Shown piece by piece: positions 34,867-43,635 of a stretch of DNA of 64,000 nucleotides. The translations under genes and the position numbers were made by a program. The DNA is taken from positions 186,001 through 250,000 of the forward strand of contig NZ_BOMV01000007.1 in assembly GCF_016862375.1 (NCBI RefSeq). The letters run 5' to 3'. The notes under the pieces were generated by a model. That model had not been told where the DNA came from, made no database searches, and saw only the letters and a program-made list of their open reading frames with translations. The stretch comes from Paractinoplanes rishiriensis. Its GTDB lineage: Bacteria > Actinomycetota > Actinomycetes > Mycobacteriales > Micromonosporaceae. Numbering within the stretch: position 1 is the stretch's first letter; every line of letters begins with the position of its first letter.

Positions 34867-36354
34867 TTAGCGGGTGCAGCCGTCGGTGGCGGGCGGCAGC
34901 GGCGCCGGAACCCCGATCGTGGGCAGGCCCAGCGACACGCCCTGCATGCGCGGCATCCGGCCGGCCTCGTACGCGTCACCGGCCCGGGTGCGGCGGTGGC
35001 TGAGCGGGTCGCCGTCGGCGTTCAGGTGGTGCGGGGCCGCGTAGGTGATGACGGTCTCGATCACGTCGCCGGGGCGGGGCGCGGTGCCACCGGTCGCGAA
35101 GTGCACGAGCCGGCCGTCCCGGGCGCGGCCGCTGAGCCGGCCGGTGCGCTCGTCCTTGCGTCCCTCGCCGACCGCGACCAGCACCTCGACCTTTTCGCCG
35201 ACCAGCTTCTTGTTTTCCGACCAGGTGATGTCCTCGAGGAGGGCGATCAGCCGCTCGTAACGCTGCTGCACCACGGCCTTGGGCACCTGCTCGTCCATGG
35301 TCGCGGCGGGCGTGCCGGGGCGCTTCGAGTACTGGAAGGTGAACGCACTGGAGAAGCGCGCCTCGCGTACCACCTCCAGGGTTTTTTCGAAGTCCTCCTC
35401 GGTCTCGCCGGGGAAGCCCACGATGATGTCGGTGGTGATCGCCGCGTCCGGCATCGCGGACCGGACCTTGTCGATGATGCCCAGGTATTTGTCCTGGCGG
35501 TAGCTGCGGCGCATGGCCTTGAGCACCCGGTCGGAACCGGACTGCAGCGGCATGTGCAGCGAGTGGCAGACGTTCGGTGTCTCGGCCATCGCGGCGATCA
35601 CGTCGTCGGTGAAGTCTTTCGGGTGCGGGCTGGTGAACCGGACCCGCTCCAGGCCGTCGACCTCACCGCAGGCGCGCAGCAGTTTGCCGAACGCCAACCG
35701 ATCGCCGAACTCGACGCCGTACGAGTTGACATTTTGCCCGAGCAGGGTGACCTCGAGGACGCCCTCGGCCACCAGGGCCTGCACCTCGGCCAGGATCTCG
35801 CCGGGGCGGCGGTCTTTCTCCTTGCCGCGCAACGACGGCACGATGCAGAAGGTGCAGGTGTTGTTGCACCCCACCGAGATCGAAACCCAGCCGGCGTACG
35901 TCGATTCGCGCTTGGTCGGCAGCGTGGAGGGGAACACCTCGAGCGACTCGAGGATCTCCACCTCGGCCTCGTTGTTGTGCCGGGCGCGTTCGAGCAGCGC
36001 CGGCAGCGAACCGATGTTGTGGGTGCCGAAGACGACGTCGACCCAGGGCGCCTTCTTGACGATGTCGCCGCGGTCCTTCTGCGCCAGGCAGCCACCGACC
36101 GCGATCTGCATGCCGGGGTTCCTGAGCTTGGTGGGGCGCAGGTGACCCAGGTTGCCGTAGAGGCGGTTGTCGGCGTTTTCCCGTACGGCGCAGGTGTTGA
36201 ACACCACGATGTCGGCGCCGTCCGGATCGGCGGCCCGCACGTAGCCCGCATCCTCCATCAGCCCGGAGATGCGCTCGCTGTCGTGCACGTTCATCTGGCA
36301 GCCGTAGGTGCGCACGTCATAGGTGCGCGGGGCGCCGTGCAGTTCGGTAGTCAT
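34867..36354 (-). CDS. miaB: tRNA-2-methylthio-N6-dimethylallyladenosine synthase
   Basis: 495 residues from ATG 36354; no clear ribosome binding site is seen. MiaB is a radical-SAM methylthiotransferase acting on i6A37 made by MiaA. The N-terminal UPF0004 domain has Cys in [23 protein letters not shown] and GGCLAQ, which hold the auxiliary cluster. The radical-SAM motif is GCNNTCTFC (CX3CX2C), and [16 protein letters not shown] and [14 protein letters not shown] follow. The TRAM domain is at the C-terminus, then a ~40-residue proline-rich tail not usual in E. coli. Confidence 0.96.
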   Translation of the reverse strand: MTTELHGAPRTYDVRTYGCQMNVHDSERISGLMEDAGYVRAADPDGADIVVFNTCAVRENADNRLYGNLGHLRPTKLRNPGMQIAVGGCLAQKDRGDIVKKAPWVDVVFGTHNIGSLPALLERARHNNEAEVEILESLEVFPSTLPTKRESTYAGWVSISVGCNNTCTFCIVPSLRGKEKDRRPGEILAEVQALVAEGVLEVTLLGQNVNSYGVEFGDRLAFGKLLRACGEVDGLERVRFTSPHPKDFTDDVIAAMAETPNVCHSLHMPLQSGSDRVLKAMRRSYRQDKYLGIIDKVRSAMPDAAITTDIIVGFPGETEEDFEKTLEVVREARFSSAFTFQYSKRPGTPAATMDEQVPKAVVQQRYERLIALLEDITWSENKKLVGEKVEVLVAVGEGRKDERTGRLSGRARDGRLVHFATGGTAPRPGDVIETVITYAAPHHLNADGDPLSHRRTRAGDAYEAGRMPRMQGVSLGLPTIGVPAPLPPATDGCTR

Positions 36355-36391
36355 GGCAATTGACCAGGGTAGTCCCTGCGGCGCCGAGGGC

Positions 36392-36880
36392 CTAAGCGGC
36401 TGCTGGGCGGTCCGGCTCGGCGGCCGGCTTGAACCGGGAGCGGCCACAACCCGGTCCGGCGGCGCAGGCCGGGTCCAGGCCGGTGCACGGGCGGACCCGG
36501 CGCCGTTCCGGGCCGTCGTCGGTCTCCTCCTCGTCGACGTGCACCGCCCGCAGCGTGCCGTCCGGCTCGGCAAGCACGTACCGCGTCGGGTTGAGGGTGT
36601 CGTCGGGAAGCAGCAGCGCGGCACCCAGCCGGACCGCGACGGCGCTCGCGGCCACCTCCTCGGCGACGCCGGCCGGGGCCAGATAGACGTCGACCAGGGT
36701 GGGGAAATCACCACCAACCGGATAGACGTCGCAGAGCACGGCACCGTCGTCACCCAGCGGGACGACACTCAACTCGAGTGCGCCGGCCAGCGCCCCGCGT
36801 ATCAGTTCCGCATCAATGCGATTTCCGACCGCCCAGTTCCATGGGCCACCTGTCGGATCGTCGTCACCCATACCGAACAT
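36392..36880 (-). CDS. Conserved hypothetical protein with Cys-rich end
   Basis: About 162 residues; starts at ATG 36880, ATG 36871 and TTG 36889 are all possible. The first ~110 residues look like one alpha/beta domain ([55 protein letters not shown]). The tail has three Cys ([14 protein letters not shown]) and is basic and Pro/Ala-rich. There is no signal peptide or membrane helix. It follows the miaB direction 37 bp upstream and may be co-transcribed with it. I do not recognise a family. Confidence 0.6.
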   Translation of the reverse strand: MFGMGDDDPTGGPWNWAVGNRIDAELIRGALAGALELSVVPLGDDGAVLCDVYPVGGDFPTLVDVYLAPAGVAEEVAASAVAVRLGAALLLPDDTLNPTRYVLAEPDGTLRAVHVDEEETDDGPERRRVRPCTGLDPACAAGPGCGRSRFKPAAEPDRPAAA

Positions 36881-36931
36881 GCTCGACAATGCCCGGGCCT
36901 TCCGTCCGCTAAGTTACCGCTCCGTGACCAT

Positions 36932-36949
36932 TATCGGTGCGAACCGATA
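36932..36949. promoter_or_regulatory. Inverted repeat upstream of the glutamate-type ABC operon
   Basis: TATCGGT (36932-36938) and ACCGATA (36943-36949) are perfect complements with a 4-nt spacer, 63 bp before the ATPase start. It is a possible operator for the importer; the regulator is unknown. Confidence 0.45.
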
Positions 36950-37012
36950 CAACGGTCCAATTAGAGTGAGCCCAACCGGGTGATCTCCAACGAACGGGAC
37001 GGTGGTTCAGCG

Positions 37013-37756
37013 GTGTCCGATGAGGCTCTCATCGTCCTTGAGAACGTCCACAAATGGTTCGGGCCACTCCACGTGCTGGACGACGTGAACCTCTCGGTTG
37101 CCAAGGGTGAGGTCGTGGTCGTGATCGGACCGTCGGGATCCGGCAAATCGACCCTCTGCCGCGCCATCAACCGGCTCGAACCGATCAATTCCGGCACCAT
37201 CACCTTCGACGGACGCCCCCTGCCGGCCGAGGGCCGGGCCCTGGCCCGGCTGCGCAGCGAGGTGGGCATGGTGTTCCAGTCCTTCAACCTGTTCGCCCAC
37301 AAGACGATCCTGCAGAACGTCATGATCGGGCCGATCAAGGTGCGTAAGGAGAAGTCGGACATGGTCCGCGAGCGGGCCATGTCGCTGCTCGATCGGGTCG
37401 GCATCGCCAACCAGGCGGAGAAGTATCCCGCCCAGCTCTCCGGTGGGCAGCAGCAACGTGTCGCCATCGCGCGCGCCCTCGCCATGCAGCCCAAGGCGCT
37501 GTTGTTCGACGAGCCGACCAGCGCGCTCGACCCCGAGATGGTGGGCGAGGTCCTGGACGTGATGACGTCACTCGCGCGGGAGGGGATGACCATGGTGGTG
37601 GTCACCCACGAGATGGGATTCGCGCGGCACGCGGCCAAGCGGGTCGTCTTCATGGCCGACGGTCAACTTGTGGAGCAGGCCCCGCCGGCCGAGTTCTTCG
37701 CAAATCCGAAAAGTGATCGCGCCAAGGACTTCCTCTCAAAAATTCTTACTCATTGA
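37013..37756 (+). CDS. gluA: Amino-acid ABC transporter ATPase, GluA type
   Basis: 247 residues from GTG 37013; GTG 36980 is an in-frame alternative. All ABC motifs are present: Walker [11 protein letters not shown]-loop FQSFNLF, signature [15 protein letters not shown], Walker [13 protein letters not shown], and the His switch VVTHEM. Its sequence is of the polar amino-acid uptake (GlnQ/GluA) type. It energises the permease pair encoded at 38753-40317. Gene order ATPase, binding protein, permease, permease equals the gluABCD glutamate importer of corynebacteria and is typical next to recX/miaB in actinobacteria. Confidence 0.94.
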   Translation: MSDEALIVLENVHKWFGPLHVLDDVNLSVAKGEVVVVIGPSGSGKSTLCRAINRLEPINSGTITFDGRPLPAEGRALARLRSEVGMVFQSFNLFAHKTILQNVMIGPIKVRKEKSDMVRERAMSLLDRVGIANQAEKYPAQLSGGQQQRVAIARALAMQPKALLFDEPTSALDPEMVGEVLDVMTSLAREGMTMVVVTHEMGFARHAAKRVVFMADGQLVEQAPPAEFFANPKSDRAKDFLSKILTH

Positions 37757-37808
37757 CGACACGGATCTTTCTTCCCCAGAACCGGAAAGCACTATTTCGA
37801 GGAGCGTA

Positions 37809-38681
37809 ATGATGCGCATCACCCGATTGGCAGCGGCGCTCGGTGCATTGACCATGTCGCTGGCGGTGGCCGCCTGCGGCGGGGACGACGGCTCCGACAC
37901 CGGCAGCACCGGCGGCACCGCGAGTTCGGGCATTGTCGGCAAGGCGTCGAGCGACAAGAAGCTGACCATCGGCGTGAAGGCCGACCAGCCCGGCCTCGGC
38001 CTTCAGACCGGCAGCACCTACACCGGCTTCGACATCGAGATCGGCAAGATCATCGCCAAGGGTCTCGGCGTCGACGAGAGCGGCATCACCTGGAAGACCA
38101 CGGTGTCGGCCAACCGCGAGCCGTACATCCAGCAGGGCCAGGTGGACATCGTCGTCGCGACGTACACCATCAACGACGAGCGCAAGAAGGTCGTCAACTT
38201 CGGCGGTCCGTACTACGTGGCCGGCCAGGACCTGCTGGTCCCGACCGCCTCCACGATCACCGGCCCGGAGTCGCTGGACGGCAAGAAGGTCTGCTCGGTG
38301 AGCGGCTCGACGCCGGCAAAGCGGATCAAGTCCGACTACCCGAAGGCGCAGCTGCAGGAGTTCGACTCCTACTCCAAGTGCGTGACGGCGCTGGCCGGCG
38401 GCCAGGTGGACGCGGTCACCACGGACGACATCATCCTGGCCGGCTACGCGGCCCAGGACCAGTACGCGGGCAAGTTCAAGGTGGTCGGCAAGCCGTTCAG
38501 CGAGGAGCCGTACGGCATCGGCGTCAAGAAGGACGACTCGGCCGGCTGCAACAAGATCAACGACATCCTCAAGGCGGCCGTGACCGACGGCTCGTACAAG
38601 AAGGCCTGGGACGACACGCTCGGCAAGAGCGGCAAGCCGGCCCCCGAGCTGGACGTCGCGAAGCTGTCCAACTGTTCCTGA
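37809..38681 (+). CDS. gluB: Glutamate-type ABC substrate-binding lipoprotein, GluB type
   Basis: 290 residues from ATG 37809, after GAGGAG. The signal peptide ends in the lipobox VAAC followed by GGDDGSDTGS. The family 3 binding fold is clear: LTIGVKADQPGLGLQTGSTYTGFDIEIGKIIAKGLG, QGQVDIVVATYTINDERKKVVNFGGPYYVAGQDLLV, and GGQVDAVTTDDIILAGYA. Ligand Arg and Asp positions fit acidic amino acids, so glutamate or glutamine is the likely cargo. A strong hairpin follows the stop. Confidence 0.93.
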   Translation: MMRITRLAAALGALTMSLAVAACGGDDGSDTGSTGGTASSGIVGKASSDKKLTIGVKADQPGLGLQTGSTYTGFDIEIGKIIAKGLGVDESGITWKTTVSANREPYIQQGQVDIVVATYTINDERKKVVNFGGPYYVAGQDLLVPTASTITGPESLDGKKVCSVSGSTPAKRIKSDYPKAQLQEFDSYSKCVTALAGGQVDAVTTDDIILAGYAAQDQYAGKFKVVGKPFSEEPYGIGVKKDDSAGCNKINDILKAAVTDGSYKKAWDDTLGKSGKPAPELDVAKLSNCS

Positions 38682-38693
38682 TCTAGCACGGAT

Positions 38694-38722
38694 CGGCGGG
38701 GCCGGGTGAACCGGCCCCGCCG
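38694..38722 (+). promoter_or_regulatory. Intra-operon hairpin between gluB and gluC
   Basis: CGGCGGGGCCGG (38694-38705) pairs exactly with CCGGCCCCGCCG (38711-38722) around a GTGAA loop, 13 bp after the gluB stop. It is placed like the hairpin after the sugar-binding protein gene at 9287 and probably raises binding protein over permease output. Confidence 0.6.
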
Positions 38723-38752
38723 CCCTGTTCCCACCCCCCGCTGAAGGTGACG

Positions 38753-39430
38753 ATGGACGTCTTCTCCGATCCCGACAACGTCGACGTTTACGTGACCGGG
38801 TTCCTGTGGATCCTGAAGCTCACCCTGGCGTCGGCCGCCGGAGCGCTGGTGGTCGGCACGCTACTGGCGGCCATGCGGGTCTCGCCCGTGCCGGTCCTGC
38901 GGGCGTTCGGCACGGGCTGGGTCAACATCTTCCGGAACACCCCGCTCACCCTGATCATCTTCTTCTGCTACTTCGGCCTCTTCTCCACGCTGGGCTTCAC
39001 CGCCTCGGAGGACAGCCTCGAGCTCAACAACTACTGGCTCGGCGTGATCGGCCTGTCGGTCTACACCGCGGCGTTCGTCTGCGAGGCGATCCGGTCCGGC
39101 ATCAACACGGTCCCGGCCGGGCAGGCCGAGGCCGCGCGGGCCATCGGCATGAGCTTCCGCCAGACCCTCACGATGATCATCCTGCCGCAGGCCGGCCGCG
39201 CCGTGATCGCGCCGCTGGGCAGCATCTTCATCGCGCTCTGCAAAAACTCGACCATCGTCGGGACGATCGGCCTGGCCGAGTCCTCCAACGCGATGAAAGA
39301 GCTGATCAACGCGAACGGCGACGCGGTCATCCCGATCTTCCTGGTCTTCGCCGGCACGTTCGCCGCGGTCCTGATCCCCACCGGCTACGCCTTCGGCTGG
39401 CTGGCCAACCGTATGGCGGTGAAGCGGTGA
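38753..39430 (+). CDS. gluC: Amino-acid ABC permease, GluC type
   Basis: 225 residues from ATG 38753, 6-7 nt after GAAGG; GTG 38747 is possible. About five hydrophobic helices are seen. The sequence NTPLTLIIFFCYFGLF and the EAA loop INTVPAGQAEAARAIGMSFRQTLTMIILPQAGR are diagnostic of the HisM/GlnP type. It forms the channel with GluD; its stop overlaps the gluD GTG in GTGA. Confidence 0.93.
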   Translation: MDVFSDPDNVDVYVTGFLWILKLTLASAAGALVVGTLLAAMRVSPVPVLRAFGTGWVNIFRNTPLTLIIFFCYFGLFSTLGFTASEDSLELNNYWLGVIGLSVYTAAFVCEAIRSGINTVPAGQAEAARAIGMSFRQTLTMIILPQAGRAVIAPLGSIFIALCKNSTIVGTIGLAESSNAMKELINANGDAVIPIFLVFAGTFAAVLIPTGYAFGWLANRMAVKR

Positions 39431-40317
39431 GTACCGAGGCCGTTATCTACGACCACCCCGGGCCCCGGGCGAAGGCGCGTTACCGGATCCTCACCGTCGT
39501 CTTCGGCGTGCTGCTGCTGGCGCTGCTGTACTGGGTCTACGCCAAGTTCGACGAGAAGGGCCAGTGGGCGGCCGCGCTCTGGAAGCCGTTCACCGAGTCG
39601 AGCACCTGGACCGACTACATCCTGCCCGGCCTGTGGCACACCATCCAGGCGGCCGCGGTCGCCATGGTGCTGTCGCTGGTCTTCGGCGTCGTGTTCGCGG
39701 TCGGCCGGCTTTCCGACCATTGGTGGGTACGCGTTCCGGCCGGTGCCGTGGTCGAGTTCTTCCGCGCCGTACCACTGCTCCTGATGATGTTCTTCATCTT
39801 CTTCGGCGTGCCGTTCCTCACCCAGCAACCGATGTCGATCTTCTGGGCGGTCGTGGCCGGCCTGACCCTCTACAACGGATCGGTGCTGGCCGAGGCGTTC
39901 CGGGCCGGCGTGCACGCGGTGCCGCGGGGGCAGAGCGAGGCCGCGTACGCGATCGGCATGCGCAAGGGCCAGGTGATGGGCCAGGTCCTCATCCCGCAGG
40001 CGGCCCGGGCCATGCTGCCGGTGATCGTCAGCCAGCTGGTGGTGCTGGTCAAGGACACCGCGCTCGGCTACATCATCTCCTACAGCGAGCTGCTCCAGCT
40101 GGGCGTCAACAACCTGTCGGCGAACTTCGGCAACGTGGTGCAGGCCGCAATCGTGGCCGCCGCGATCTACATCGTGGTGAACTCGGTGCTGACCTCGGTG
40201 GCCGGCTGGCTGAGCCGGCGCACCCGGCGCAGCGGGCGCGCACCCCGGGCGAACGGCCGCACCGTCATCATGGGTGCCACCGACCCCGGTATGGGCGGAG
40301 GCGGAGGCGTCGCCTGA
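39427..40317 (+). CDS. gluD: Amino-acid ABC permease, GluD type
   Basis: 296 residues from GTG 39427, coupled to gluC by a 4-bp overlap. It has a cytoplasmic N-terminus and six likely helices. The EAA loop is VHAVPRGQSEAAYAIGMRKGQVMGQVLIPQAAR and the pore segment FFRAVPLLLMMFFIFFGVP. The C-terminal ~35 residues are basic and then Gly-rich (RRTRRSGRAPRANGR, GGGGGVA) and lie in the cytoplasm. It is the last gene of the importer operon; a histidine kinase gene starts 14 bp later. Confidence 0.93.
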   Translation: MSTEAVIYDHPGPRAKARYRILTVVFGVLLLALLYWVYAKFDEKGQWAAALWKPFTESSTWTDYILPGLWHTIQAAAVAMVLSLVFGVVFAVGRLSDHWWVRVPAGAVVEFFRAVPLLLMMFFIFFGVPFLTQQPMSIFWAVVAGLTLYNGSVLAEAFRAGVHAVPRGQSEAAYAIGMRKGQVMGQVLIPQAARAMLPVIVSQLVVLVKDTALGYIISYSELLQLGVNNLSANFGNVVQAAIVAAAIYIVVNSVLTSVAGWLSRRTRRSGRAPRANGRTVIMGATDPGMGGGGGVA

Positions 40318-40331
40318 GGCACAATCCTGGC

Positions 40332-41576
40332 ATGAGGCATTTACGCCGATATGCCGGTATTCTGCGCAGCGCCGTGAACGAGCCGAATCTCCAGGCCGCA
40401 CCCACCCGGCGGTGGGTGCGGCCGTGGTTTCTTGACCTGTGCTTTCTGCCCTTCATCGCGTGGATGAACCTCGTCCCGGACGATGGTTGGGGCCCGCAGA
40501 GCGACGGGCTGGTGCCCGCCTGGGTGGTTACCGCGCTCGGCGTTGCGCCCACCGCCGTCCTCGCGCTTCGCCGGCGATGGCCCGGCACGGTGTTCGTTGT
40601 CCAGGTCGTGTGGTCGTGCGCGGCCGTGACCCTGGTCGACTGGAGCGTGCCGGTGTTCGCGCTGGCGTTGGCCCTGGTCGAAGTCGCCGGGCGACGCTCG
40701 CTGGCCTGGCTGTTCGGTGCGCTGGGCGGGTGTCTGCTGGTCAGCGCGCTCTTCGCCGTCCAGCCGCAGTATGGCTTCCCACCGGACGGCGGCTGGTCGA
40801 ATGCGGCGTTCGGCACGGCGATGTTCACCGCCCTGGCCGGCATGCTGGGCGCCTTCGCCTATTACCAGCCGCGGCATGCGGGGCGCCGGGAACGTGCCCT
40901 GATCAGCCGGGCGCTGCAGGACGAGCGTCTGGTCATCGCCCGGGAACTGCACGACATCGTCTCGCACTCGGTGGGCGTCATGATGTTGCAGGCGGCCGGT
41001 GCGCGGGCCGTGCTGGACACCGATCCGCAGCGGGTCGCGCGGCCGCTCGAGGTGATCCAGGACGTCGGCGCGCAGTCGATGGACGAACTGCGCCGGCTGC
41101 TGCACCTGCTCCGGGCCGCAGACGACGACGCCGACCGGGACACCCGTCAGCCCGGTTTCGAGAGCATCGCAGCGCTGGTCGAGCAGTCCCGGGCCGTCGG
41201 TCTGCGGGTCGAGATGCTGGTCGACGGCGAACCGGGGCGCCTCGACCCGAGCGTCAGCCTCACCGCCTACCGCCTGGTGCAGGAGGCGCTGACGAACACC
41301 CGGAAGCACGCCGGCGAGCGGGCCCACGCGACGGTCCGGATCAACTGGCACCCGTCGTCGCTGCGGCTCGCCGTCGAGGACACCGGGCCCGGCGCGCAGG
41401 CCGTGCACTCCACCGGACACGGGCTGCTGGGCCTGCGCGAACGGGTGGCCACGGTCGGCGGCGAGATGCGGGCCGAACCCACCGCGGGCGGCTTCCTGGT
41501 CGAGGCGACCCTGCCGGTAACTCAGCGGGCCAGTTCGGTGACCCTCGACTCGCGGACCACCGTGACCCGGATCTGA
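40332..41576 (+). CDS. Orphan sensor histidine kinase, NarL-partner (HisKA_3) type
   Basis: 414 residues from ATG 40332. Five to six hydrophobic segments make an N-terminal membrane sensor (~30-180). The HisKA_3 dimerisation motif RELHDIVSHSVGVMMLQ follows, with phospho-acceptor H207. The ATPase domain has LVQEALTNTRKHA (N box), VEDTGPG and GHGLLGLRERV (G boxes). Such kinases normally sit beside a LuxR-type response regulator, but the next gene is rny on the other strand and none is found nearby. The last ~17 residues (RASSVTLDSRTTVTRI) are read through the 3' end of rny, a 55-bp overlap that suggests the natural end and the partner gene were deleted. Confidence 0.85.
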   Translation: MRHLRRYAGILRSAVNEPNLQAAPTRRWVRPWFLDLCFLPFIAWMNLVPDDGWGPQSDGLVPAWVVTALGVAPTAVLALRRRWPGTVFVVQVVWSCAAVTLVDWSVPVFALALALVEVAGRRSLAWLFGALGGCLLVSALFAVQPQYGFPPDGGWSNAAFGTAMFTALAGMLGAFAYYQPRHAGRRERALISRALQDERLVIARELHDIVSHSVGVMMLQAAGARAVLDTDPQRVARPLEVIQDVGAQSMDELRRLLHLLRAADDDADRDTRQPGFESIAALVEQSRAVGLRVEMLVDGEPGRLDPSVSLTAYRLVQEALTNTRKHAGERAHATVRINWHPSSLRLAVEDTGPGAQAVHSTGHGLLGLRERVATVGGEMRAEPTAGGFLVEATLPVTQRASSVTLDSRTTVTRI

Positions 41577-43246
41577 CCGGGGTAGGTCAGTTCCTCCTCG
41601 ATCTGCTTGGCCACGTCCCGGGCCAGCACCGCGGCGCCGATGTCGTCGATGTCGTCCGGCCGCACCATCACCCGGATCTCCCGGCCGGCCTGCATGGCGA
41701 AGACCTTCTCCACACCGACCTTGCCGGCCGCGATCTCTTCGATCCGCTCCAGGCGTTTGACGTACGCCTCCAGGCTCTCCCGCCGGGCACCGGGCCGCCC
41801 ACCGGAACACGCGTCCGAGGCCTGGGTGAGCACGGCCTCGATGGTCTGCGGCGGCACCTCGTTGTGGTGCGCCTCGATCGCGTGCACCACGTCCTCGGAC
41901 TCGCCGTACTTGCGGGCCAGGTCGGCGCCGATCAGCGCGTGGCTGCCCTCCACCTCGTGGGTGAGCGCCTTGCCGATGTCGTGCAGAAATGCACAACGTT
42001 TCATTGACGGAACGTCCAGGCCCAGCTCGGCCGCCATGATGCCGGCGATGTGCGCGGTCTCGACCAGGTGCTTGAGCACGTTCTGCCCGTAGCTGGTGCG
42101 GTACCGCAGCCGGCCCAGCAGCTTGGCCAGTTCCGGGTGGATGTCGGTGATGCCGACGTCGACCAGCGCTTCCTCGGCGGCCCGGTCGCAGAGCCGCTCG
42201 ACCTCGTTCTTGGCGCTGTCGAACACCTCCTCGATCCGGTGCGGGTGGATCCGGCCGTCCAGGACCAGCTTTTCCAGGGTGAGCCGGCCGACCTCGCGAC
42301 GAACCGGATCAAAACACGAGAGGAGTACGGCCTCAGGCGTGTCATCGATGATCAGGTTGACGCCGGTAACCGACTCGAACGCCCGGATGTTGCGGCCCTC
42401 GCGACCGATGATCCGGCCCTTCATCTCGTCGCTGGGCAGGTGCAGCACGCTGACCACGCTCTCCGCGGTCTGCTCGCTGGCGATCCGCTGGATGGCGTCG
42501 ACGACGATCCGCCGGGCCCGGGTGTCCGCGGTGTTCTTGGCGTCGTTCTCGACGTCCCGCACCATGATCGCGGCTTCCCGCTTGGCCTGGACCTCGATGC
42601 TCTCGACCAGTTCGGTGCGGGCCGAGTCGGCGGTCAGGTTGGCGATCCGTTCGAGTTCGCGGCGCTTCTCCTCGGCGAACCCGGCCAGTTCGGACTCGCG
42701 GGTGCTGAGCGCGGTCTCCCGGGTGGTCAGGTCGGCGTCCATGGTCGCGAGCCGGCGCTCCCGCTCCAGCAGGCGCTCCACCTCGTCGGCGTGCAGGCGC
42801 TCGCGCTCGTCGATCCGGGCGGCGCGGCGCTCGACCTCGGCGGCCTGCTCCTTGGCGGTCGCGTTGAGCAGGGCCACCTCGCGCTCGCCGGAGCGGCGGG
42901 CGGCGACGCGGACCTGCTCGGCGTCGGCCTCGGCCTGGCGGTGGGCGTGTTCGAGGATGGTGTCGGCCTCGCTGTGCGCGGCCTCGAGGACGCGGCGGGC
43001 CTCGGCCCGGGCGGCGGACGCTTCGGCCTTGGCGGCGGCGGCCTCGGCGCGTACGGACGCAGCTTTGGCATTGGCATCGGCGACCTTGGCCTGGGCCGCT
43101 CCGACCGCTTGGTCCTGGCGTTCCTGGGCGTCGGCGCGTTCCGCCTGGAACTGACGCAGGGCACGTGCGCCCAGCAGCAGGCCGGCAACCACCAGCGCGC
43201 CGAGGACGACGATCGCCACCACCAGCACCCAGTCCAGGGCGGTCAT
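41522..43246 (-). CDS. rny: Ribonuclease Y
   Basis: 574 residues from ATG 43246. The N-terminal membrane helix (LDWVLVVAIVVLGALVVAGLLLGA, 3-27) leads into a ~170-residue coiled coil rich in Glu/Ala/Arg. The KH domain (LPSDEMKGRIIGREGRNIRAFESVTGVNLIIDD) follows. The HD domain has CAFLHDIGKALTHEVEGSHALIGADL, where His-Asp binds the metal. RNase Y starts bulk mRNA decay at the membrane. It overlaps the convergent histidine kinase gene by 55 bp at the 3' end. Confidence 0.94.
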   Translation of the reverse strand: MTALDWVLVVAIVVLGALVVAGLLLGARALRQFQAERADAQERQDQAVGAAQAKVADANAKAASVRAEAAAAKAEASAARAEARRVLEAAHSEADTILEHAHRQAEADAEQVRVAARRSGEREVALLNATAKEQAAEVERRAARIDERERLHADEVERLLERERRLATMDADLTTRETALSTRESELAGFAEEKRRELERIANLTADSARTELVESIEVQAKREAAIMVRDVENDAKNTADTRARRIVVDAIQRIASEQTAESVVSVLHLPSDEMKGRIIGREGRNIRAFESVTGVNLIIDDTPEAVLLSCFDPVRREVGRLTLEKLVLDGRIHPHRIEEVFDSAKNEVERLCDRAAEEALVDVGITDIHPELAKLLGRLRYRTSYGQNVLKHLVETAHIAGIMAAELGLDVPSMKRCAFLHDIGKALTHEVEGSHALIGADLARKYGESEDVVHAIEAHHNEVPPQTIEAVLTQASDACSGGRPGARRESLEAYVKRLERIEEIAAGKVGVEKVFAMQAGREIRVMVRPDDIDDIGAAVLARDVAKQIEEELTYPGQIRVTVVRESRVTELAR

Positions 43247-43635
43247 CTCGCCGCGTCTCCCTTCGCCGCCCGGCGCGTTGTGCGCGCGCGAGCCCGTTGC
43301 GGGATGCCCGACCAAGGCTGATTGACCGCAGGCTGTGCCAAACCGCGACGTGCGCCTGGTATGACACGTCGGGGTCTGACCGCCTTTATGTCAAGCCCTC
43401 GGCGACGCGGTCGGCGGCCTCGGGAAGGCACCTTCCGGTGACCCGGGTGGTCACAAGTGATGCCGTAATGTAATGCGATCTATGTTGTGCGTGTTGCATG
43501 CGATGGTCGAACACACCTTGTGTAACGCGAGGCTAGGTCGCGAGTGCCACTTCGGTCAAGGAACAATGATTCGGCAGCGGATAGGACTTAGGGCACAGAC
43601 CCGCTTACCCCCAGCTCACGACACTGCCGGGCAAT
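43247..43635 (-). promoter_or_regulatory. 389-bp gap upstream of rny
   Basis: No gene is seen on either strand. A palindrome-like repeat GTGACC (43438-43443) and GGTCAC (43449-43454) with a 5-nt spacer may be an operator. The region from 43455 to 43570 is less GC-rich (GTAATGTAATGCGATCTATG) and may hold the rny promoter. A small ACACA...TGTGT repeat is at ~43510. Confidence 0.35.

Noticed and set aside
43490..43530. SOS box near GGTCGAACACACC
   Set aside because: Only the left half (TCGAAC) is present; the matching GTTCGA half is missing at the required spacing.
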